A stretch of DNA of 64,000 nucleotides from assembly GCA_033239005.1 (NCBI GenBank), contig BSQZ01000073.1:2356001-2420000 (forward strand), in the 5' to 3' direction. Position 1 is the first letter of the stretch. Every line of letters begins with the position of its first letter. This DNA is from Lamellibrachia satsuma. Its lineage: Eukaryota > Annelida > Polychaeta > Sabellida > Siboglinidae. Positions 1 to 11,400 of this stretch are shown here, one piece after another. Both the position numbers and the translations under genes were made by a program. Below the pieces are notes generated by a model. That model did not search any database. It was given only the letters and a program-made list of their open reading frames with translations, and was not told the origin of the DNA.

Positions 1-1686
1 TTTCTTAAAAAAAAGCAAGAGATTAGTTAGACATGACCTTGCTTTTAGGAACCCATGTTGAGATGTATTTATTAATTGATGTTTTACAAGGAATTCCACC
101 ATGTGGTCTCTAATTAATGTTTCGAGTAATTTTCTGGCTTGTTCCTCGATCCCTTCTTAAATAGCGGCGTAATGTTTGCTTCTTTCCATTCTGAAGGAAC
201 TATTCCTTCTTCTATTGACAAGTTAAGCACTTTTGCAAGTGGTGTACTAATTTGCTCAACAATTTCCTTTAGCAGTTTTGGTGGTATCCCATCAACTCCA
301 GGTGATTTATTATCTTTCATCTTCTTAATTTTTTTGCTATCATTTCAGGAGTTACAAATAACTGCCCTAAATATTCTGATTTACTGCCCTCAAATTTGGT
401 AAATGGAACTGGAAGTGAGCTGATATCTTCTGAGGTAAAAACTGAGCTGAAATACTCATTCAGGACCTCTGCCATTTGAAACCCCTCTGAAATTATGTTT
501 CCCCTGTTGTTTCCAGTGGTCCGACCTTTTCTCAAACTTTCTGTTTACTCCTTACATAAGCATAGAAACTCTTGCTGTCATTTTTATATTACCTGCCAAT
601 TTTTGTTCACAGGTTCTTTTAAATTTTCTAATTTCAGTTGTAACTAGGTTAAGTGCCTCTTTGTAATTTGCATAGTCTTCATCCTTTCTGGTACGCCTAT
701 AAACCCTCCACATAGTTTGCTTAAACACTATTTTCTAATAGCTTCTTTTGACAAGTGTTTCTTTCTAGACCGTTTTCCTTGTTTTTTTCAAGGGAACAAA
801 TTATGATACTCTCAATTTCATATTTTAGAATATTCCAACATTCAATTGCAGTCTTATTCATCAGCATGTTATTCCAATCTAGCTTTGCTAAGTATTTTCT
901 CATATCTTTATAGTTACCTTTGTGGAAGTTTCTCATATACGTTTTTTTATTTTTACTTTCTGATTTTACATTGATGTCAAAATGTATTTGATTGTGGTCA
1001 CTGTTACCCAATGGTTCATGTATTTTTACATTGTCCACTAATTCTTTTTGTGATGACAAAGCTTTATATAATACATTATCTCCCCTGGTTGGTTCTAGCA
1101 TGTGCTGAGTAAGGAAGCTATCCTGAATTAAAAATAGAAATTGTTGATCCTCAATCCCTGTGCTCTCTAGAGATTTCCATTATATGTGTCCATGGTTAAA
1201 ATCTTCATTATGATACATTCCCCTTTACTAACTTCCTTTATAGCATTTTGTATTTTTGTGTTATCCTCTTCGTTTATGTTTGGACTTCGGTAAACTAATC
1301 CAATAGTTTATTTTGAATTTCCTGAAATTATTTTGCACCAAACAGCTTCATCGCAATCTGCTTCCCTTTCTAATTTTATTTTATAAGCCTGAATAGATTC
1401 TTTAACATATAAAATAACTCTCCCTCCCTTTCTTCCTATTCGATCTTTCCTAAACATTACGTATCCTGTCAATCCTAATTCAGCATCTGTAATGTCTGTG
1501 TTGGCCCAAGTAATACCAATTATGTGAGGGTCAGTATCTTCTACCGTAATGTTTAATTTGTTTTTCTTATTTACTATACTCCTGGCATTTAAACACACAC
1601 ATTTATAACCTGCTTCAGATCTGTTTTTAGGACATTTTGTTATTGGTTTGTCTGTGCTAGTGGCCTCATGTCCTGCTTGAGGCATC
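1..1686 (-). pseudogene. CR1-like LINE fragment A (EN and RT parts), runs off left edge, mosaic
   Basis: Decayed ORF2 of a CR1-like non-LTR retrotransposon. Reading on the - strand from 1685: endonuclease core ([33 protein letters not shown]), then DHNQIHFDINVK with a linker to 721, then an RT start ([53 protein letters not shown]) at 535-114. The remainder toward HGFLKARS leaves the window. There are several frameshifts and stops. The EN half resembles the copies at 3.2 and 25.5 kb, whereas the RT half ([22 protein letters not shown]) resembles the copy at 37-40 kb, so it looks chimeric. Confidence 0.88.
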
Positions 1687-2115
1687 TCTAACTCCGTACA
1701 TAAGCATAGAAACTCTTGCTGTCTTTTTTATATTACCTGCCAATTTTTGTTCAAGGGTTCTTTTGGATTTTCTAATTTCAGTTGTAGCTAGGTTAAGTGC
1801 CTGTTTGTAGTTTATGTAGTCTTCTACATTTCCAGTGTGGTTATACACCCCCACAACATCTGTTTGTGAGCAATGTTTCTAATAGCCTCTTTTGACAGGT
1901 GTTTCTTCCTGGGCCTTTTCCCTTGTTTTCTTAACGGAACAAATCTCTCAGTAATGCCCTCAATCTCATCTTTTAAACAAGTTCAGCATTATGTTGCTGT
2001 CTTGTTCTTCAGCAAGTTCCCTGGAACCCAAAGGTTTGTGTACTTGACATTGTCAACTAATTCACTTTGAGAAGACAAAATTAAATCCAACACATTCCAT
2101 CTGGTTGGTTTGTAA
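1687..2115 (-). pseudogene. CR1-like LINE fragment B (EN-RT linker)
   Basis: A second, separate piece abuts fragment A and repeats the same ORF2 region: [21 protein letters not shown] at 1810-1730 and a decayed [18 protein letters not shown] stretch upstream. It belongs to the same subfamily as the 37-40 kb copy. It is out of order with fragment A, so it is an independent insertion or a rearrangement. Positions 2116-2289 show nothing recognisable. Confidence 0.75.
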
Positions 2116-2289
2116 CATATAATTTTTAGTAAGTACCATATTGTATTTGTATAATAATCATACTGGTTGGGGAACTTTAGATAAGTGTCACACTTGAGTT
2201 CACCCCTTCTCCAACAAGCTGTTCTTTAATTATACCTGAAGTTCACATGTTGCAAATCTATAGTGTATTTTCTATTCTATTCCTGTTAG

Positions 2290-2424
2290 GTGGAAAAAAT
2301 TATTGATCTAGTGATTGATGTTATAGAGAGTTCCCTGTTGTACCGCGCCTGTCCAGCCAAGTCTCTGGTGCAGATGCATGACTCCCTGAAGGCCAGCGTT
2401 GATGTGACAGTGCAGCACAGTGCG
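2290..2424 (+). CDS. ANAPC4: ANAPC4 exon (first in window)
   Basis: 45 codons, phase 0 at both ends. The acceptor is tcctgttag and the donor is GCG|GTGAGT. It contains PAKSLVQMHDSLK, which fits the human PRKSLHFVKRRME segment. The last 24 nt of the exon plus the first 15 nt of the intron form the unit of the 39-bp array that follows, so many further in-frame donors lie downstream. Confidence 0.75.
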
Positions 2425-5400
2425 GTGAGTGTTTATTGTGATGTGAAAGTGCAGCACAGTGCGGTGAGTGTTTATTGTGATGTGACAGTGCAGCACAGTG
2501 CAGCGAGTGTTTATTGTGATGTGATGGTGCAGCACAGTGCAGCGAGTGTTTATTGTGATGTGATGGTGCAGCACAGTGCAGCGAGTGTTTATTGTGATGT
2601 GACAGTGCAGCACAGTGCGATGAGTGTTTATTGTGATGTGACAGTGCAGCACAGTGTGGTGAGTGTTTATTGTGCTGTGACAGTGCAGCACAGTGAGGTG
2701 AGTGTTTATTGTGATGTGACGGTGCAGCACAGTGCGATGAGTGTTTATTGTGATGTGACAGTGTAGCACAGTGCGGTGAGTGTTTATTGTGATGTGACAG
2801 TGCAGCACAGTGCGATGAGTGTTTATTGTGATGTGACAGTGCAGCACAGTGTTTATTGTGATGTGACAGTGCAGCACAGTGCGGTGAGTGTTTATTGTGA
2901 TGTGACAATGCAGCACAGTGCGGTGATTGTTTATTGTGATGTGACGGTGCAGCACAGTGCAGCGATTGTTTATTGTGATATGACAGTGCAGCACAGTGCG
3001 GTGCTTGTTTATTGTGATGTGACGGTGCAGCACAGTGTGGTGATTGTTTATTGTGATGTGGCAGTGCAGCACAGTGTGGTGAGTGTTTACTGTTATGTGA
3101 CAGTGCAGCACAGTGCGGTGATTGTTTATTGTGATGTGACAGTGCAGCACAGTACGGTGAGTGTTTATTGTGATTTAACAAGAGATTTAACAAGATTTGC
3201 CATCCAAGCCAAAGGCCCAGATGGCAAGTGGACAAGGAAGCCATTGGCTTATCGAGAGTCCAACAATGTTCACCTACTTATAACCCGCCCTCCTGAGATA
3301 TGTGTCAACCTTGTTTTTAAACATATTCACGCTGCTAGCAGTTACACAATCTGTAGACAATCTGTTCCATTCATTTATTGTCCTCTGTGAGAATGAGTGC
3401 TTCCTGATGTCCAATCTACATTGATCCTTTACTAATTTTACCTCATGTCCTCTAGTTCTGCTATCCTTCTTGAGTGAGAAAAACATATTTCTATCAATAT
3501 TTTCATACCCATTCAATATCTTAAAAACTTCAATCTGATCTCCTCTTAACCTCCTTGTCTCTAGAGTTGTTAAACCACATTCTTTCAGGCGTTCTTCATA
3601 ACTAAGGTCTCTAAGTTCTGGAATCATTTTAGTTGCTCTCCTTTCATGCATTCAAGCGTATCTATATCCTTCTTACGATATGGTCTCCATGCTTGTATAC
3701 AGTATTCTAAATGAGGTCTAACTATTGCTTTATAAAGAGGTATAATTAACTTTTTTCCCTTGTATGTTATGTTTCTTCTAATCAATCCAAGAATTTGATT
3801 ACCCTTTGAAGCTGCAATACCACACTGCTCTGAAACTTTCATATCAGCGCTTATTGTAACTCCTAAGTCCTTTTCTTTTACTGTAGTAACCAGAACAGTA
3901 TCTCCCATTTTATAGTTTACATTCAAGTTCCCATGTCCTGTATGTAGGCATTTACATTTCCCAAAATTGAACAGCATCTGCCATTTCTCAGACCATTTCA
4001 CTAATCTGTCTAGTTCGTTTTGTAAATGTTGTTTATCACCATCAGTATTAACCTTTCTAAACAGTTTTGTGTCATCCGCAAATTTCAGTACGTTACTTGT
4101 TATACTGTCGTCCAAGTCATTGATATAAATTAAGAATAATATAGGTCCTAATACTGATCCTTGAGGTACCCCACTCAAAACCGATTTCCAATTTGAAACT
4201 TCTCCATCTACTACAACTCGTTGTCTTCTGTCAGTCAGCCATTGTTGTATCCAGTCAGTTATGCTATCCCCGATACCATGGGCTTTTAATTTAAGTAGTA
4301 ATCTTTGATGTGGCACTTTGTCAAAAGCTTTCTGAAAATCTAAGTAGATAATATCTACTGGCGATCCCACATCTATCCACTTAGTGATTTCTTCCAAAAA
4401 ACATAACATATTTGTTAAGCATGACCTCGCTTTAAGGAATCCATGTTGAGATGAATTTAATAATTTATGCTTAACGAGGAAGTCCACCATATGGTCTTTA
4501 ATTAACCTTTCTAATAATTTACAAATCACTGACGTTAAACTCACTGGTCTGTAATTCTCTGACTTATTTCTCGAACCCTTTTTAAATAATGGTATGATGT
4601 TTGCTTCTTTCCATTCAATCGGAACAACTCCCTCTTTTAATGACAAGTTGAATACTCTTGCAAGTGGTATACTGATTTGTTCTACTGTTTCCATTAGCAA
4701 TTTTGGAGGAATCCCATCCACTCCCGGTGATTTGTTATCCTTCATTGCCTTTATTTTCTTAGCTACCAATTCTGGAGTTACAACTAACGGACCTAAATAG
4801 TCAGATTTAGCCCCCTGAAATTTAGCATCAGCAACTGGTAATGAACTAATATCTTCTTTGGTAAACACTGAACTGAAGTAACCATTTAGGTCTTCCGCCA
4901 TTAAAAACCCCTGTGATATTATATTTCCAGCACTGTCTTCTAGAGGTCCAACCTTGTCTTGTACGTTTTGTTTACTCCTGACATATGCATAAAAACTCTT
5001 GCTGTCATTTTTTATGTTACATGCCAGTTTTTGCTCATAGCTTCTTTTAGATTGTCTGATTTCAGTTGTAGCTGCATTAAGTGCCTCTTTGTATTTTGCA
5101 TAGTCTTCTTCCTTTCTGGTACGCCTATAAACCCTCCACATAGTTTGTTTTAACATTATTTTTCTAAATGCCTCTTTTGACAAGTGTCTAATACATTTTC
5201 TCCCCTGGTTGGTTCTAGTACGTGCTGAGTAAGAAAGCTATCCTGGATTAAACATAGAAATTGTTGATCCTCAATCCCTGTGCTCTCTAGAGAATTCCAT
5301 TGTATGTGTCCATGGTTAAAATCTCCCATTATGATACATTCCCCTTTACTAACTTCCTTTATAGCGTTTTTTATTTTTGTGTTGTCCTCTTCGTTTATGT

Positions 5401-8400
5401 TTGGACTTCGGTAAACTAATCCAATAGTTAATTTTGAATTTCCTGAAACAATTTTGCACCAAACAGCTTCATCGCAATCTGCTTCCCTTTCTAGTTTTAT
5501 TTCATAAGCCTGAATAGATTCTTTAACATATAAAATAACTCCCCCGCCCCTTCTTCCTATTCGATCTTTCCTAAACATTATGTATCCTGTCAGTCCTAAT
5601 TCAGCATCTGTTATATCTATGTTGGCCCATGATTCAGTTATACCAATTATGTGAGGGTCAATATCTTCTACCATAATGTTTAATTCGTTTTTCTTATTTA
5701 CTATGCTCCTTGCATTTAAACATACGCATCTATAACCTTTTTCAGAGATGTTTTTCGGATGATTTGATATTGGTTTATCTGTGCTAGTGGCCTCTTGTTC
5801 TGCTTGAGACACCTCTAGGTAACCCCCTTGCACTTCTAGTTTAAAGAATGTTTACTTCCAAAAATATTTGTCATTGTACCATTGTGTCATTTGTGATGTG
5901 ACAGTGCAGCACAGTGCGATGAGTGTTTATTGTGATGTGACAGTGCAGCACAGTGCAGTGAGTTCACAGATAACCATGTATTGTGTCAGGGGTCATGCTA
6001 AGTTTTATGCAGAATTACATGCATGAGGCAGTCTATGATGACATGACAAGATCTCATGAAGCAGGCTATGATGTCGTGACATGATCTCATGAAGCAGACT
6101 ATGATGGCATGACATGATCTCATGTGCAGGGTTGTTTGATTTAAATAATTGATTTAAATCCTGATTTAAATCACTCCAAAAAAATCAGAGATTTATGATT
6201 TTTTTGACTTCCTGTTTTTTTAATCGCTGATTTATATGAATTTTTAACACAAATAATTGTCTACAAGCATCGAGATCAACAAAGTTTTGTATGTTTTTTA
6301 ATGCAAAACACAAAGTGCGCACACTTGTGTAGTTGTATTGTCAACAGATAGCCTGATAGTCAAATATTTTATAACATTGTGTATGTTTGAGCTATTCCCT
6401 TTCTGAAAGCGTTCATCCTGTTGTGAAACGTATGAATCGTCATGAAGGTTAGGAAAATGGTCCTACTTTGGAGGCTGAATGACGTCTGTGCGGCACAACA
6501 CAGCATGTAGAGTGGACCACTTGACCACTGCCGGTCATTCATGTATGTGTGTCTTTGTTGGCAGTCTGTCATCGGTCAGTCTCTACAGTGTGTGTCCACT
6601 AGTCATCTCTTCACATTGTCACAAAGGTGAGTGTCACTACATTGTTACATTGTTTAGTGTCACTACGTTGTCATATCGTTTAATTTCACTACATTATCAC
6701 ATCACATAGTGTATTGTAACTACTTTGTCACATAGTTTAGAATCAGTACATTGTCACATAGTTTAGAATCACTACATTGTCAAGTAGTTTAGAATCACGA
6801 CAATGTCACATAGTTTAGTTTCACTACAGTGTCACATGGTTTAGTGTCACTTCAATGTCACATCGTTTTGTTTCACTACATTGTCAATAGTTTAATGTCA
6901 CAACACAGTTTGTGTCACTATGATGTGACATAGTTTAGTGTCACTACATTGTCAAATAGTCTAATGTCATTATCCAAAAATGGCTGCCACAAAGATACTA
7001 TTACAGGGAAACAAAAGTCATGGTTTTGGGCCTATGTACATGTATGAGTTAATAAAGCATAACCATTTGCAACTACAATCAAGAATATCAAGTCAGTAGT
7101 TTACTAGGAAAACCTTGTTGAACATGCAGCATTTTAATTTCATAGGCTTCACCATACTGTTAGATAACTCTACATCGCTAGTGCTTGTAATCTGGCAATA
7201 TTTGCATTTGTTTACTAAACTTATCGTGTTCTGACTAAGCAGTTGACTTGATTGAGAATTAGCATTGCTTCTGTGTATATCTGCTGGTCCTTTGATTCCA
7301 GTTGAACGCACTTAATGCGTTTTAGCATGTCACATTTAGCATGTCACATTTAGCCACATTTAGCATGTCACATTGGTCGTTGTGGTCAAAATGTCAGTCG
7401 TCAGGAAAATGGAGATTTGACTAGAATCTCCAAGTTTTAGAACAAATTCAGAGAAAACCACTAGCGTGATATTATTGATTTTAGTTGCAAATAAGTTTTT
7501 ATTAAACTATTAAAATTATTTATTAACCATAATTTTGTGCCCTTTAATATGCATAAACGTTCGATATTGTTCGGTTGATCTGCTTTCTATTGTTCAATGC
7601 AATGTTTTGTCATCATTAGTTTCCACCAATTATCATTATTATTAGTTTCCACCAATTATCATTATTATTGTCTGTCTTCGGGTTCAACTCTTCCTCTTCT
7701 GTGTCTTATTCATGCATGGTTTACAAGACAACAGCTTACAAGACAACAGTTTACAAGACAACAGCTTACAAGCCAACAGTTTACAAGACAACAGCTTACA
7801 AGACAACAGTTTACAAGACAACAGCTTACAAGACAACAGTTTACAAGACAACAGCTTACAAGACAACAGCTTACAAGCCAACAGTTTACAAGACAACAGC
7901 TTACAAGACAACAGTTTACAAGACAACAGTTTACGAGACAACAGCTTACAAGACAACAGTTTACACGACAACAGCTTACAAGACAACAGCTTACAAGACA
8001 ACAGTTTACAAGACAACAGTTTACGAGACAACAGCTTACAAGACAACAGTTTACACGACAACAGCTTACAAGACAACAGCTTACAAGACAACATCTTACA
8101 AGACAACAGTTTACAAGACAACAGTTTACAAGACAACAGCTTACAAGACAACAGCTTACGAAACAACAGTTTACGAGACAACAGTTTACAAGACAACAGC
8201 TTACAAGACAACAGTTTACAAGACAACAGCTTTACAAGACAACAGCATACAAGACAACAGTTTACAAGACAACAGTTTACGAGACAACAGTTTCAAAACA
8301 GCACTGGGTGATGGTGGCCCATCCACTCATCCACTCAGTGGTCAGTCTGTCTCATCATCTGTGGCCCATCCACTCATCCACTCAGTGGTCAGTCTGTCTC

Positions 8401-11400
8401 ATCATCTGTGGCCCATCCACTCATCCACTCAATGGTCAGTCTGTCTCATCATCTGTGGCCCATCCACTCATCCACTCAATGGTCAGTCTGTCTCATCATC
8501 TGTGGCCCATCCACTCATCCACTCAGTGGTCAGTCAGTCTCATCATCTGTGGCCCATCCACTCATCTACTCAATGGTCAGTCTGTCTCATCATCTGTGGC
8601 CCATCCACTCATCCACTCAATGGTCAGTCTGTCTCATCATCTGTGGCCCATCCACTCGGTGGTCAGTCTGTCTCATCATCTGTGGCCCATCCACTCATCC
8701 ACTCAATGGTCAGTCTGTCTTATCATCTGTGGCCCATCCAGTCAATGGTCAGTCTCTCTTAACATCTGTGACCCATCCACTTATCCACTCAGTGGTCAGT
8801 CTGTCTCATCATATGTGGCCCATCCACTCAATGGTCAGTCTGTCTTAACATCTGTGGCCCATCCACTTATCCACTCAGTGGTCAGTCTGTCTCATCATCT
8901 GTGGCCATCCACTCAATGGTCAGTCTGTCTCATCTTCTGTGGCCCATCCACTCATCCACTCAATGGTCAGTCTGTCTCATAATTTGTGGCTCAACCAGTC
9001 AGTGGCCAGTATGTCTCATCATTTGTGGCCCATCCACTCATCCACTCAGTGGTCAGTCTGTCTTAACATCTGTGGCCCATCTGCTCATCCACTCAATAGT
9101 CAGTCTGTCTCATCATTTGTGGCCCATCCACTCATCCACCCAATGGTCAGTCTGTCTTATCATATGTGGCCCATCTGCTCATCCACTCAGTGGTCAGTCT
9201 GTCTCATCATCTGTGGCCCATCCAATCAGTGGTCATTCTGTCTCATCATATGTGGCCCATCTGGTCATCCACTCAATGGTCAGTCTGTCTCATGATCTGT
9301 GGCCCATCCACATGTTTGAACTGGGTGCAAAGGTTTGGCATTGATGGCTGTGCTTCCAAATCTCAGCCTGGCTCGAAGAATGTGCAAGAATAGGTTGTCT
9401 CTCATGCTTCTGTCATGCATTAAGAGTTGTCTCTCATGCTTCTGTCATGCATGAAGAAGCTGCCTCTCATGCTTCTGTCACGCATGAAGAGGTCTCTCAT
9501 GCTTCTGTCATGCATGAAGAAGCTGCCTCTCATGCTTCTGTCACGCATGAAGAGGTCTCTTATGCTTCTGTCATGCATGAAGAGGTCTCTCATGCTTCTG
9601 TCATGCATGAAGAGGTCTCTTATGCTTCTGTCATGCATGAAGAGGTCTCTTATGCTTCTGTCATGCATGAAGAGGTCTCTCATGCTTCTGTCATGCATGA
9701 AGAGGCCTCTCATGCTTCTGTCATGCATGAAGAAGTTGTCTCTCATGCTTCTGTCATGCATGAAGAGGTTGTCTCTTAAGCTTCTGTCATGCATGAAGAG
9801 GTTGTCTCTTAAGCTTCTGTCATGCATGAAGAGGCTGTCTCTCATGCTTCTGTCATGCATGAAGAGGCTGTCTCTCATGCTTCTGTCATGCATGAAGAGG
9901 TTGTCTCTCATGCTTCTGTCATGCATGAAGAGGTTGTCTCTCATGCTTCTGTCATGCATGAAGAGGTTGTCTCTCATGCTTCTGTCATGCATTAAGAGGC
10001 TGTCAATGTTACATGTACACATCTTGCAACTGCTTGATGTCTGACTCAGCTTCCTCTGAGATGGATACAGAAATCTGGATGTCTTATATGGACGTGATAG
10101 AAACCATCCTAGATATGTTGTGAGCATTAAGAGAGGATAATTTGCTACTGCATATGGCGTTGGTACCATGGTGCATGATCTACGACAGTATTTTCTATGC
10201 ACGATTCCTGCCCTAGTACCTTGCACAGATGTCCCAACTGCCTATCGATAATCCAGATGTACATGGTCATTTCATGACTGGTGGTTATCAGTGCAGCTCA
10301 GGTCCATAAATCCTTTTGGAAAAATTCCAGTTTATGAGACTATCAAAGAGACTGTAAACAAAGACACCAGAGCTGGAGGAACCAGTGGATTCAGTTTATG
10401 AGACTATCAAAGAGACTGTAAACAAAGACACCCAGAGCTGGAGGAACCAGTGGATTCAGTTTATGAGATTATCAAAGAGACTGTAAACAAAGACACTCAG
10501 AGCTGGAGGAACCAGTGGACTCAGTTGATGAAACTATCAAAGAGACTGTAAACAAAGACACCCAGAACTGGAGGAACCAGTGGATTCAGTTTATGAGACT
10601 ATCAAAGAGACTGTAAACAAAGACACTCAGAGCTGGAGGAACCAGTGGACTCAGTTTATGAGACTATCAAAGAGACTGTAAACAAAGACACTCAGAGCTG
10701 GAGGAACCAGTGGATTCAGTTTATGAGACTATCAAAGAGACTGTAAACAAAGACACTCAGAGCTGGAGGAACCAGCAGACTCAGTTGATGAAACTGTCAA
10801 AGAGACTGTAAACAAAGACACCCAGAGCTGGAGGAACCAGTGGACTCAGTTTCAAACTATCCACTGTGAGTTGATACTATCTGATAGCGCAGTACAGGAG
10901 CATGTATCGCAGGCAACTACGAGACAAGATACATTTTGGCTCCCAGCTGAAGCATCCCAATCTGGAATTCGCTAGAATCCGGAAAGATTAGGAAGACATC
11001 CAGTATTTGGTTGACCTAATGGAACATGCCTGGTAGCTGTATCCACGTAGCTCTGGTCAGACCGATTTGGTCAATGTGTCCACAGGTAGCCTTGACATCT
11101 CTGTTGAAGGTACTGATGTCATCAGAACCATTGACATCTCTGTGAAAGGTACTGATGTCATCAGAACCATTGATATCTCTGTGGAAGGTACTGATGTCAT
11201 CAGAACCATTGACCTCTCTGTGGAAGGTACTGATGTCATCAGAACCATTGACATCTCTGTTGAAGGTACTGATGTCATCAGAACCATTGACATCTCTGTG
11301 GAAGGTACTGATGTCATCAGAACCATTGACATCTCTGTGGAAGGTGCTGATGTCATCAGAATGAATCTTGGCTTCAACAAGGATGTATTGTGCTCTGTGC

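Noticed and set aside
2308..3244. Two long His/Cys-rich frames on the - strand (280 and 307 codons)
   Set aside because: They are the antisense of the 39-bp array that follows the ANAPC4 exon.
6134..6240. Palindromic gatttaaat-rich patch as a transposon end
   Set aside because: Suggestive of a MITE-like end, but no partner end or target duplication was found.
7597..9344. Long + strand frames of 100-460 codons
   Set aside because: They run through the 15-bp and 47-bp arrays in two or three frames at once, with different unrelated translations, as expected of repeat by-products.
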